In this document: positions 33,606 through 44,049 of the stretch, one piece after another | How positions within the stretch are numbered: position 1 is the stretch's first letter | How the letters are laid out: each line of letters begins with the position of its first letter | Source of the DNA: Caenorhabditis remanei | Lineage: Eukaryota > Nematoda > Chromadorea > Rhabditida > Rhabditidae | Length of the DNA: 64,000 nucleotides | Direction of reading: 5' to 3' | Assembly (NCBI RefSeq): GCF_010183535.1 | Contig: NC_071333.1 | Location: 16,986,587-17,050,586 of the forward strand | The notes under the pieces: model-generated | The model's database searches: none | The model's input: only the letters and a program-made list of their open reading frames with translations | Told to the model about the DNA's origin: nothing | Position numbers and translations under genes: made by a program

Positions 33606-35032
33606 ATGATTCCGATCATCCCACTTGAGGCTGCTGTTACAATTGACAACAACAATAATAACGTTGACGAAATGTCCCAGGGTCCAAAACTATATATAAC
33701 TACCAATCTCAATGGAGATGACACAATTTTTGAAGTTTTCCAGATGCAAAGCGACTCCAACGTAAGTTCAGTCCCGTATTTGCAATAAAACTCTTTTCTT
33801 AATTATTATATATTGGTAACTTTTTCAGTTCGCACTGGAGCGATCACTGGAACTCACATATGGAGGAATCGTTCGCACCTGCATTCTCTACGGAAACGAA
33901 ATTTACAAGTTGGAAGACATTGATGTTCGCATGCTGAACGAATCGGAGTTCTTGCATGCCCTCCACCGAAATGTTCGACTTTTGATTTATGTTCCAACTG
34001 TAAGTCTTAGAATAAAAAACAAAATCATACGATAGAAATTATTTGAAAACATTTAACAACATTTAAAAAGTTTTGAAATATAAAGCTATCCAGGCCTAAT
34101 AAAGTTTTTGAATCGGTTTGTGTTATATCGCTAGGTGGCAGGAGAGTGGAGTATAAATAACTATTTATTACATAAAAAATAACCGACAACTATTAGTTCT
34201 CTCGGCTTATATGGGCAGATCTTCTTGCCACCTATGACCTCAGGGTTAGACGATCACTAGGCTAGGCCATGCTAGTTCACGCCACAACACCTCCCTTTCT
34301 TCAACGAAAGTCCATTTGTCTACTGTCTTCTGAATCGTCATTCTTCCACGACAGCCGCTGCTCAGACTCCACAGCTTTTCCTTCTCCTGGACATCTGTCC
34401 CGATCGCTGTCCTTCTACGGTCCATCGACGACACACGATCTTCAGCGCGTCAAACACACCTCCACGGTGGTTTCCAGCACGATCTACACCTCATGGTGCA
34501 TCCCACAGCATCGATGTCTTCCTCACGACATCATCCACTCTTCTTCACTCTGCTGCATCTCCGATCGGCTTCTAGGGGATCCTCTGATCTCGAGCCCATT
34601 GCTCTCCAACCCTTCGACGGCTTCCTCACAACGATGCCGACATCTCGTCCTACTGCATCGGGGTATCCAAATGTGCCTCCAACACTCTCCCTGTGCACCG
34701 ACCAAATCCGATTTGGAGTATTCCAGCCTTCCTCGGTGGTCCCTTGATCCTGATCGCCAATGTTATATTGCTAGGTGGCAGGAGAGTGGAGTATAAATAA
34801 CTATTTATTACATAAGGAATAACCGACAACTATTAGTTCTCTCGGCTTATATGGGTAGATCTTCTTGCCACGAATGACCTCAGGGTTAGACGATCACTAG
34901 GCTAGGCCATGCTAGTTCACGCCACAACAGTTTGGCATGTTAATCTTATATATTTATCATTTTCAGACGGACCCTACCTACCAAGACGCCGAGCGTTCCC
35001 TTCACCACTTCATTGAAATCTACGGAGAATAA
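33606..35032 (+). CDS. Unrecognised 130-aa protein; second intron hosts a TRIM element
   Basis: Exons 33606-33761, 33829-33999, 34967-35032, all phase 0. A TTTTTTTCAG acceptor ends two bases before ATG 33606, so trans-splicing is likely. Start MIPIIPLEAAVTIDNNNNN; a second Met (MSQGPKLYITTNLNGDD) could also serve. It is a compact acidic protein with strand-like segments (FEVFQMQSDSNFALERSLEL; GGIVRTCILYGNEIYKLEDI; LLIYVPT) ending LHHFIEIYGE. No signal peptide or known domain. The gene keeps its frame although intron 2 has been enlarged by an 809-bp LTR element. Confidence 0.8.
34116..34934 (-). mobile_element. TRIM-type LTR element, complete with target duplication
   Basis: Two 169-bp LTRs, 34121-34289 and 34761-34929, differ at only a few positions. 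On the plus strand each starts TGTTATAT.GCTAGG and ends CGCCACAACA, so each is bounded by TG...CA. The 5-bp target duplication GTTTG flanks the element at 34116-34120 and 34930-34934. The internal region (34290-34760, 471 bp) is too short for gag-pol and shows no such domain. On the minus strand a polypurine tract (GAAGAAAGGGAGG) directly precedes the downstream LTR, and TTGGCGATCAGGATC, starting with a possible TGG primer-binding site, directly follows the upstream LTR. That fixes the element on the minus strand. Confidence 0.92.
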
Positions 35033-35563
35033 TAATGAGAGATTATGATAGTATTTTTTTCGGTTTTTTCTAATTTTTATGTAATTTTTGAGTAAATATT
35101 AATTGATTAGTTAAATTGTTGTTCCTTGTGTTATTTATACCAACGTTCTCACAAAAACAACAAAGTTATAGAAGCAGATCGGAATTAGCAAGTTTTGACA
35201 GCGTGGGTCATCTGGTAAAACCTAAAAGGAAATGTATACAGAACAAGAAATTAATTCTACATGATAAAAAGAGTGGGGAGCCCATTTAAAAAATATTTAG
35301 AAGAAAGGAAAAGAGGAAAAGGTCAGAACAAAATTTTTCACAATAATTCCATATAGGTAGTGACACTTCTGTGTTATGTCATCAGGACTTTCTCTCTGCA
35401 GTTGTGAGAAATTGGTGGAAAGTCCGTTAGTGCTGACAAGTCTTCATTTGTGGCGATGATTTGCAAATTTTTGGTGCTGAAACCTCATTAACCTGAAAAA
35501 TCTGGGGGTTTTAAGTGCAAAATTCTCCAACATGTTCTGAAACAATACTCACGTCTTCTTTTG
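35033..35563. other. 3' spacer
   Basis: 3' flanks of the convergent genes. An AATTTTTGAGTAAATATTAA stretch lies near the probable polyA site. No gene. Confidence 0.5.
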
Positions 35564-35812
35564 TCATTTTTTTTGTCGTTTGGGAGGAAGCGATTCAAGA
35601 TGGGTCTTTTTTTTGGCATCAGCTTCTTTCCTTTTCTTGTCTGAATCTAAGACTTTCAGCATCTGCTTCATGACGTTTTTGTTCAGCAAGTGGACGCGAA
35701 GATCTTTGGTTGATTTAAAACTTTTACAAGTGTTGACAGTTTTGAACACCAATGAAGTGATATCCTTCCTGGATAAGCCCATCATGTGAGAGTTCTCAGT
35801 TTTGTTTAGCAT
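35564..35812 (-). CDS. Small basic protein, 82 aa, 'LRVxLL' family member 3
   Basis: A single open exon as read. Start MLNKTENSHMMGLSRKDITS; core FKTVNTCKSFKSTKDLRVHL followed by LNKNVMKQMLKVLDSDKKRK; C-terminus KKTHLESLPPKRQKK. It aligns with the genes at 33.2 kb and 37.7 kb by position of the MGLS.K start, the Lys-rich linker and DLRV.LL.(K/R)N. The stop falls in an A-run; a one-base difference there would extend the frame into an exon ending at a GTGAGT donor, as in the two-exon relatives. So the 3' end is less certain than the 5' end. Confidence 0.72.
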   Translation of the reverse strand: MLNKTENSHMMGLSRKDITSLVFKTVNTCKSFKSTKDLRVHLLNKNVMKQMLKVLDSDKKRKEADAKKKTHLESLPPKRQKK

Positions 35813-37232
35813 TTGTGACTGAAATGTGATAAGATTTTTTGATGTGAAAAAAAAAATCAGCTGTCAGAATGCAGACATAAGTTTGGAAAATATGAGGAAA
35901 ATCTATAATGTCAGATCACGAAATGCATTTTTTGGAAGTTATACCTTTTGCTGCAACATCGACATAAAATCTAGTAAAAGATAACAAAAAAGAAGAACTG
36001 GTGTTTCCAATAATAAAGAATGACATATCACCTTTCTCTTAAAACATCATTAGTAGTTTCAAAGTCCGTCATGTGAATTTAATACGGTAACGCATGATAG
36101 TCATTACAAATACGTCAGAAGATACTTCATATTGCTCAAAAAGAAACCACTCAAGTGAATTGAGTTGGATCCATTTTGAGCTGATGATATGTGAGTTAAT
36201 AATGAGACGCTCGGTCGATAGTTAAAGTTATCGAATTCTGTAAACAGGCAACTGAGAACTGTAATCTTCGAGTATTTATGAGAGTTGTAGCATAGATAAC
36301 ATTATTTTGCTTTTGTCCTTTACATATACAAAAATTCTGCATTATGATTTGATTGGAACATCGTGTTTATAGAGATGGAATAACTTGTTCTACAGCGATC
36401 AGGATGGAAATTAGAAAGTTTGCTACCTGTTTGCTACCAACCCAACCACGTTGATATCAAGTGGCAAAACCATTTAGGGTTAGAACCAAAGGCATCTAGT
36501 CATGAGCCCAGTTTAGTCATTTGTCCGGATGGCATTCAAAAACAAGTTTTTCTTTTTCTCTGCCATTAAGATTTTTCTAGTCGCAAATTCATAAGTTTTC
36601 ATGCCGTTTTCCAATTAATCCACGTTCATAGATTACTAATTATAAAAACTATAGGATTGGTACGTTCAATAATTAACCTGGAAACATTCGAGTGAAGTCT
36701 AGTTAGCTAAGCCTTAATAGTTGACTTTTTTGACCAACAAATCATCAATTTTATATTTTTTGCTCCAGACAACACCATTTCAACTGAGGATGGTGTTCAG
36801 ATTTTGTGTGAGTCTTGTCAACGTACCTCTTCGAACGTTTCAACAAAATTCCGTTTACTATCCTTTCCTTTTTGTTGAGAAATTTTATGTCCAGAAAGTT
36901 TCAAAGTTGAGTTTCGGTATCTGGTCTAATCGTTTTTGTGTTATTTTTGCTATGTGCTCAGAGAAGATTCAGATGACAACGCTCTCCCTTTTGATATGTG
37001 AAATATCTTAAATTCTCTAAACCAAACCTTGAAAAATTATGAAATTTGGGTAAAAGTGATTTATTATTATAAAACTATGGGGGGATAAACCAATGATCGT
37101 ATTATCACAAGGGAAGGAAAATACACTATTAAAAATAATTAACTTTAAAGCATAAACATCAAAAGGAAAATCAGTAGTGATCATATAATAAATCAATGGT
37201 TGTTCGGTAGTTTCTAGACTTCATTCCATGGA
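35813..37232. other. Gene-poor spacer
   Basis: 1.4 kb without a supported gene. An ORF at 36721-37011 (+) is Phe/Leu-rich, lacks splice partners and looks like chance. No repeat seen apart from AT-rich runs. Confidence 0.5.
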
Positions 37233-37675
37233 CTACTTCTGACGTGGCTTCTGGCCGTCCGCGTTGCACGATGAAGTCTTCTCTTGTTTCGAAAGTTTGG
37301 CAAGTTTCGGGTGTGGCTCCTTGGCGGTCTGAAAAAAAATATTGATTTTGGTTTTATTAAGAAAATGAAAACTACTTAAATGCAACTGCATCACGTTCTT
37401 TATATCAGAAACTATTTCATACTTACATTTTTAGCAGCTCTTTTTTTGCGACTGGGGCGTGCCTTGGGTAGCGGATTGTTATTCAGCTTGGCGATAGCAG
37501 CCTTTTCTTCATCCAACGATCTTTGGGACATGGTTACGTTCCAGGCAAGGTTGCGGGTAAGAAGAAATAGCCGGAGATCGGTCGAGTGCTTGACGATTGC
37601 ACACTTTCCGATGACGGTCGTCACGAGTTTGTCGAAAGTGTTGCGGGGAAGATCATATAGTGGGAATTGTGGCAT
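37233..37675 (-). CDS. Small basic protein, 114 aa, 'LRVxLL' family member 4
   Basis: Exons 37675-37427 and 37328-37233, phase 0 with strong splice signals (AAAAAT|GTAAGT; TTTTTTTCAG). Start MPQFPLYDLPRNTFDKLVTT; core HSTDLRLFLLTRNLAWNVTM; basic region KARPSRKKRAAKN; exon 2 TAKEPHPKLAKLSKQEKTSS to a Lys-terminated end. Exon lengths and the DLR..LL.RN core match member 2, although the rest is strongly diverged. The family assignment is by motif order, not by high identity. Confidence 0.77.
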
Positions 37676-38519
37676 ACCTGAAAACTTTTTTGATTAAAAT
37701 TATAACAAAAAGAGCAGAACGGAAAATTGCCCAAATCGGGACAAAAAAAACTGGTTTATAAGAAAATGAAGAAGAAAGAATGAGTGCGAAGTGTCGCATA
37801 TTGGCGGTCCGAAGAGAGACGGTAGGTCAAATTGTGAGAAGGCGACAAGACATATGCGAGTCTGCACCGCAGTCGTTTCAATGTTGTTGTTTTCTTGGGT
37901 CATACCCTTGCTGCTCTCGCAGTTGTTCGACAGTAATTTTTCGTCGGGAACTCGACTGTTTTTCTTTTTTGTATAATTTGTCCACCATTTTTCGAGTGTG
38001 CCTGTTTTTCTGTGTGATTCAATTATAATACATTAATATTTCTCTCGGGGATTTTTAGGACGCCTTTCTTTCTTTTGTTGAGGAGTGGGATGTTTTTCAT
38101 GTTGGGATAATTCAAAAATCGACAACTCAGTTTTCAGATCTATTCATTCCGACATTATACGGTATTTTTAGAAAGTGGTATAGAGACTTCCTGTTCATTC
38201 TTCACAGTTTGCTATAGTAGATAAAGGAATTCTCAATTTTTCTTTTCATCCAAGACATCTTTAGGTTTTCTCTGATTCTTACAAGTTTTGAAATAGAAAT
38301 CAGACTTTTCTGAGATATATCTTGTACCGCATGAGTTTACCAACGGTTTAAACAACATTCCAATTATTTCATACTTGGAAATTATGGGAAAATTATCAAC
38401 CATATGATTATATAGTTTATTTTTTCCTGAGAATAATGTGTTCAAAAAATATTTGCTCTGAGATTTGATTTCAGACTGTCTGGGAAAGTTTTAATAATTG
38501 GGTAATTATTTTCATTTTC
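37676..38519. promoter_or_regulatory. Upstream region with shared promoter block
   Basis: 37799-37837 repeats the ATTGGCGG ... ACGGTAGGTCAAATTG block found upstream of the 33.2-kb paralogue. The rest is AT-rich. A fragment at about 38233-38430 is open on the minus strand but not convincing. Confidence 0.45.
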
Positions 38520-38909
38520 TTAACTCTCAGAATTCATAAATCTATAGTTTTTTTTGATCAGTGAAGTCGTGTGTTTTATGAAAGTGTAATGAACAGTCCA
38601 GTCGGAAAGATTACAACTTTTTTGGTTTTCTTTACAAATGGAGGATCGTCTAGAGTGTGTGCAGGCATGGAATGAATCTTTCAATGTTGAAAAAAATCTG
38701 AAACATCTTATTGCAACCACCTGGATAAGATTAATCTCAATGGCATGCTCAATCACCCAAACATAATAAAGCGTTCCTTCCTTGCCAAAAATTTGTTTGT
38801 AGTGTCCAAATTGTTCATGACAAATAAAATAATCCGATGGAACATAGCAACCAAATGTCAGAAGATCTTGTACATTATGACAAGTGTAGTCGCTCAAATA
38901 GAAATTCAT
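38520..38909 (-). CDS. Doubtful ORF, 129 aa, unrecognised
   Basis: Open from MNFYLSDYTCHNVQDLLTFG to FMNSES without interruption. A GTTTCAG acceptor ends eight bases before the ATG, which favours a real start. Several Cys residues are spread over the first 110 residues. A CCAG|GTGGTT donor at about 38717 may mark a true exon end, in which case the distal half is intron; no convincing partner exon was found. Could be a decayed gene. Confidence 0.35.
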   Translation of the reverse strand: MNFYLSDYTCHNVQDLLTFGCYVPSDYFICHEQFGHYKQIFGKEGTLYYVWVIEHAIEINLIQVVAIRCFRFFSTLKDSFHACTHSRRSSICKENQKSCNLSDWTVHYTFIKHTTSLIKKNYRFMNSES

Positions 38910-39368
38910 TATAACAGCTGAAACAAGTTTTGATTATCTATAATAGATGACATTTTTCAAAACGTAGTAACTAGTAGACCGTTTCTGTCTTGTGAATTTG
39001 ATTTCAAGCGTTCAAAACCTATCAAATTTGTGTCATCCTATAAATTCTTTCACTTCTGAAACAAATCTCTTTCACTCGGCCAAACTGATGAATAATAACT
39101 ACTGATAACACATCAAAGACCAGTTCAAAAATTCAGGTTCATGAGTTGTGCTCCAGACAACTTTTTTTTAATAGAAAAAGTTTGTCCAAGTGTTCAGTTT
39201 AGAATGTCAGACTTGCGAACGTCAATAATTTTTTTCGACACACACATACGAGGCAGGAATGAGTGGGCCGAAACGAGAACCGCCTATTCAGAAAAACGAA
39301 ATGAAGGCGGAGCTCTCTGTCAGAAAACTATAAAAAGAAGCCGATGGATTCACATTCAGCAGTGGTCA

Positions 39369-39795
39369 ATGATGAAGTTTTCTTCTCTTCTCCTCTTGGT
39401 TTTCCTGGTGTCCACTTTTGCGCACTGTGAATCATTGCTCTGCTATTCTGGATTTGAAGGAGCTATGGAGATCGAATCTGGCTTTGATTACTGTTACGAC
39501 ACCATCGACTTTGATTCTCGTGAAGTTGTCTACGACGGCCACAAAGGACATAATCATATATTTAATGAAACCCGACCAATAGAAATGGAAGACGGACCAT
39601 GTTTCATTAACGTGAGTGTATAGGTTCCATTTGGTTAATGATTGTGGGGTTTTTCAGTACGAGAAACAGACCGTCGCTACTTACTGCTACTGTACCGACT
39701 CACTGTGCAACGTACCAAGAAGAACACGGCGTCTGGTACAATCGACTTATCTTCTCAGTCTTCTCGAGGAATATCATGCAAAACATCGTGGTTAA
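39369..39795 (+). CDS. Secreted Cys-rich protein, 126 aa (ET-module or Ly-6-like)
   Basis: Exons 39369-39611 and 39658-39795, phase 0. Clear signal peptide: MMKFSSLLLLVFLVSTFAHC. The mature part has a three-finger-like Cys layout: SLLCYSGFEGAM, DYCYDTIDFDS, EDGPCFINYEK, then ATYCYCTDSLCN near the C-terminal end. The final CxCxxxxCN is typical of Ly-6 and nematode ET-module proteins. A basic tail (VPRRTRRLVQ) follows. No GPI-type hydrophobic C-terminus, so it is probably secreted. A truncated copy lies inverted at 29.6-29.8 kb. Fold assignment is by Cys spacing only. Confidence 0.8.
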
Positions 39796-40205
39796 CTGCC
39801 TTGATTTGGATTCTGTTCTCTGATTTTTTTTCTCAAATGTCAATAAATCCCTGTTAACAATTCTTGTCTTTGGCAATTATTCCAAAAAACAGAGAGAACA
39901 CTTCCTTCTTCAATTATAGTAGAATATTTTGTATATTCAAATTGAGAAATGAGTGTCTAATGAATAACGAATGGTCAGATTTGTACAAAACTATAATTCC
40001 GTGCCTTTTTTGCTAAGAAGAATAAGCTTCCGTTATATTTTGATATGCGTCACGGATATCATATTTAGATTCAAGCGGAAAACTGAATTTGAGTGTAAAA
40101 AACTTTATTTAGATCTGATAAACTTAACAAAAAACAAACAATACATCAAAAATAATTAACGAAATTTAAAAACTTGCATTATTAATTCAAAGAAACAGGT
40201 ACGAA
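39796..40205. repeat. Spacer, mostly the counterpart of 29.3-29.6 kb
   Basis: About 39890-40100 is the inverted counterpart of 29320-29560. No gene. It separates two convergent genes in the same order as the duplicated block at 27-30 kb. Confidence 0.6.
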
Positions 40206-40703
40206 TCACAGTTTGTCGACTTGCTTCTTCTCAATCGGATAAATTTCCGATTTGACATCTTGAAGAATTCCTGCGTTTTCTTGTTTGACTTCTTGAAGAA
40301 TTCCATCACTCTCTTTTTTGATCACTTGATCACCTCCTTTGTTTTCTTTCTTGACGACATTTTCCGGGTTCTCAGGTTCCATAATAACCTTTCTTTCAAA
40401 CAACGATTCTACCTCCTTCATAGTTTTCGACTTTTTTTGTTTCTTCTCATTTGATAATCCTTTTGAGAGTTCCTTGTCTCCCCTCGAACGCGTTGGCCGC
40501 GGAGTCTCCATTTTTAAATGAATGGTATCCATCTTTTCTCCATGTGGCCGGTAATCATTATCTTCCTCATTGCGTGACTTTTTCGTTTTTCTGAAATTCA
40601 AAATAAGAGGCGGGTCATTGTGGTTAGATGATGGGAAGTGATTTTCAATTCAGGTGTGGGTAACTTACTTTCCGATAAACGCTCTCTTTGGAGTTGAAGA
40701 CAT
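40206..40703 (-). CDS. Charged 140-aa protein with a module shared with the 25.5-kb gene
   Basis: Exons 40703-40669 (MSSTPKRAFIGK) and 40590-40206, phase 2. Residues about 20-80 contain YRPHGEKMDTIHLK, TPRPTRSRGDKELS and KGLSNEKKQKKSKTMKEVES, which matches the last exon of the 25.5-kb gene (YRPPGEKIDAVHPK; LTRSRGDAGLSKGLSNEKK). Both exons are entered in the same phase. The C-terminal half is charged with a repeated (V/I)K(K/Q)E..GILQ(E/D)VK unit. Highly basic first half, acidic second half, no membrane segment. I do not know this module. Confidence 0.8.
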
Positions 40704-43615
40704 TTTTGATTTTTGAAAGTGGGGAAGTGTTGTTTCTGAAAAACTTTATAAAATACATAGAGTTTGAAGAAATTAGATTAAACGAAAAAAGTTTAAAGTG
40801 CCGGCTGAAAAGATAACATAAAGGAGTAATGCGTATAAAACGTACCGGAGGTAACGAAAAATGAAAATGAACAAATCTATGGCACAAAAATGAAGGATGG
40901 TTCTCACAACCGTTCTCCCGGTAAACATGAGACATTGAAATTTAATGTGGTAGTATTCTATTAGTGCGAAAAACAGAAAAGGAATGGAGAGCGCAGAGTT
41001 TCGAAATAGAGACATGTGCCTATCATTTTCAATTATCCTTAACAATCCTAGGCAGAGAGGTGAAAAAAGTGAATATATGCGCTTTCGTGAGTTTATACCA
41101 TTGTTTACTAGGTCTGAGCAGCTTTTCTGTAGAACAGTGGACAGTACCGGAAAAATATATCATACTTTGTCTTTTTAGTTGAAAATGTCTAACTTAGCGA
41201 GTGTGTCATAGCAAAACAATTTCCCACTGTGTTTATAGTGTATTTTAGTGTATTTTTTATGAATCAAACAGATTAAAAGCAGAGCTAGGTTTCAACTTTT
41301 CTGAACGGAAATTTCCTAGAGAGTTTTAGTACATTTAAATGAACAGTTCAAAAATCGCACTATTTTGCACTGAAATGAGTCAATTTCCGGGAGAATTTAC
41401 TTTGCCGGTGTGTAACTTGTTAGGGAGCGTCTGTACAGAATAGTTTTCTACTGCAAAAATGAAGCTCTACTTTTGTTCTGTGTGGTTCATACATAACTTG
41501 CTTTGTAGGGAAATCGATTGGAATATTTCTAATTCTATGTAGAAACAATTAAATTCCACATAAAGCACCAGAAAGAAACACATATAGGCATAATTTGCGC
41601 AACATTTCGAGAGTATCTGAAATTGCAAAAAACTCAAGTCTTGCCTGTTTTTGCTTGCAGTTTTCTAGGCTATTCATTTTAAGACCCGTCGTTTTAGTGT
41701 AGAGCAGAGCAAAGCCAGATTCTACTATAAAAGTCCGCCTATCTGCATAAATAAGGGGAAAACCCGCACTATTTTCTACGGTATGCAGTGAAAAAAGATT
41801 CATTTCAAAAAAGATCCCAGTGGTCAAATGTTCCCTCATCTTCAAATAATTCACAATGGAGCGCAAAAGCATTATGACGTTTGATACGCAGTGCCTGGTT
41901 ATACAACATGACTTTCTTTGTGGGACAATTAATTGGAATGTTTCTAACTCTATGTAGAAAAAAACTAAATTCCACATAAAACAACGAACAGAAACACATA
42001 TTCATTATATGCATAGAAAAATGTGATTGGAGAGAAGTCTAACAGTAAGAGATAATTGAGAGAGTGTAAAGACACAGACAGAAACGATCATAGCACGAGG
42101 GTCTCCTTTTGAAAGTAGACGAGCTCGGAGGTGAGAAGAAGACTTGGAGAGAAACATTATACAGGGCGTCTGTTACCCACCCTAATAGACCTCGGATAAT
42201 GCAACAGATAGAGGTAAAATGAGCAGCAACATGTGTAACCTCAGCTTATTGAGATAAACAAATGGAAAAACGATATAAACAGGGATGTATATTCGTACTG
42301 TGCAGATGATCCAATGATTTGAAAGAAAGAGCATGAGAGCCGGTGAATTTTGAAAGGGTCAGTTAAAACGGATTTCTTCAAAATACAGTACCGAGCAGAA
42401 AGATATAAAATTTAACTTTTTTCAGTTGAAAATGACAAAATTGGAGAGGGTGTTACAGTATTCCTGATTGTCCCAAAAAGTAAAGTATATATAAACCATT
42501 TCGAATAAACAAAAGAAAGCAAGAAGACGATCTATATTTTTGAAATAAAATTTGAATGATCTAGTGACAAAAACTGAGAAAGAAAAAGAGTCGATTGACT
42601 GGAATGTACGGTTGAGTAAACAGAGCGGCTGGCACCGTCACGTCACCTCTCGGCACTTTTTCGTTCCTTCCCAATAAAAGATAATTGAGAGAGTGTAGAG
42701 ACACAGACAGAAACGATCATAGCACGAGGGTTTCTTTTTGAAAGTAGAAGAGCTTGGAGGTGAGAAAAAGATTTGGAGAGAAACATTATACAGGGCGTCT
42801 GTTACCCCTCAAAAATCGCATCAGTTCGCACTGAAATAGGCCGATTTGAGAGAGGAATTACTTTGTTCAATTGTAACTTGCTAGAGAACAGCCGTACTAA
42901 AAATGCCTGCATCTTTTCTTTTTCTGATAAATGTTTTCAAATTTGAGAGGATGTTACGGTATTGTACCACAAAATGAATTATTTCTAAATCAAATATATC
43001 AAAAATAGAGTTTCTTTGCTATAGCTAACAAATTAAATACAGTTAAATATATTTCTTCTCAAGATACACCGATTTCAGTGCGATTTTTGAGCTGTCTTTC
43101 TGAAATGATCATAGCTCACTAGATAGTGTCCGTACAAAAACGTTGTCAACTACAAAAATGATGGTCTGCTTATCCGCTTAACATGTTGAGAGAATACATT
43201 TATGGTAAAATTTCAGATGAATACCTTTCAGGTCAAAGAAATGTTTCGAATCTTCATGATGCTGCAAGAAAAAAAATTGATTTGTAGTCTTCGTTAATAG
43301 GAAGTAAATGCGAATGGTATTGCAACGTATCCTGCTCATTGCCATCCCGGGAGGACCATCTCAGGAGGACAGATGACATTACGTCATGGTACCGACCGCC
43401 ACGTAATCCTCTAACTATTGCAATATAATTGCACTTCTTTGTTTCTGTGACATACGAAGTGCTGTAATAAAATTTGTACCGTGACGTTCAGACCTAATGA
43501 ATACCAACTGTGGGAAAATATTGATTCGATGCGGTAAACTAAAAAATAGATTACACGAAACGTTTATACAGACACACGGTACTTATTACTACAGAAGAAT
43601 TACGAAATTACATCA
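40704..43615. repeat. Repeat-rich, gene-poor stretch
   Basis: No gene supported. Contents: 41508-41583 and 41923-41999 are direct copies (GTAGAAACAATTAAATTCCA-like); 42050-42179 and 42679-42808 are direct copies; 42509-42671 matches 24724-24891; about 41355-41435 and 42812-42895 are copies of the dispersed repeat also at 29885; 43294 onward duplicates 30265 onward. ORFs at 41549-41977 and 41805-42014 run across repeats and I reject them. Confidence 0.6.
42050..42179 (+). repeat. 130-bp direct repeat, copy 1 (copy 2 at 42679-42808)
   Basis: Both copies run from AGATAATTGAGAGAGTGTA through ACACAGACAGAAACGATCAT to CAGGGCGTCTGTTACCC. They differ at roughly ten positions. Between them lies the repeat shared with 24.7 kb. 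Confidence 0.85.
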
Positions 43616-44049
43616 TTAATTAGAAGTTGGGTTATTGTTCTGGGTAGCTCGACAAAGATGCCTCTCAGCTGCTTGTTTGACAGTCTTTCCAGACAAAACC
43701 ACTCGAATCACGACATCTTCCAGAATTGCTATTTGCTTCATTCCCAATTCCACGATTTTTCGACATGCCTAAAATGATCAATGATTATGTGATTAGAAAA
43801 AGGTAACACCCACATCAGAATGCGGAACGTAGGCACAGAGAGAGAGGATGTGCATACTTTCGAGAAGTTTGACAACAGTTGGTTTCAGTTCCTCAAGCAT
43901 CATTCTCTGAAAATCATTATTCAAAAAAGAAACTGATGAAAGTCACTTACCGGATTCTTGAATAGCTTGTAGAGACATCTGGTCTTTCCTTTAAGATCCT
44001 CAATCTCTTGAACAGTTATAACTCGTTTAACTTTCAATTGAGATGGCAT
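43616..44049 (-). CDS. 114-aa helical protein, duplicated gene copy 2
   Basis: Exons 44049-43951, 43906-43814, 43768-43616, identical in length to copy 1 at 30.5-31.0 kb. Start MPSQLKVKRVITVQEIEDLK; middle RMMLEELKPTVVKLLESMHI; end CRKIVELGMKQIAILEDVVI and RATQNNNPTSN. Differences from copy 1 are mostly single substitutions, with the C-terminal tail most diverged. The copy lies in a direct duplication (about 43294-44220 against 30265-31150) that includes flanking DNA, so it arose by segmental duplication. Confidence 0.82.

Noticed and set aside
34269..34796. 175-aa plus-strand ORF inside the TRIM
   Set aside because: It spans LTR and internal region, has no retroelement domain, and lies on the strand opposite to the PPT/PBS orientation.
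41549..42014. 142-aa minus-strand ORF
   Set aside because: Runs through dispersed direct repeats, with no splice partners or domain.
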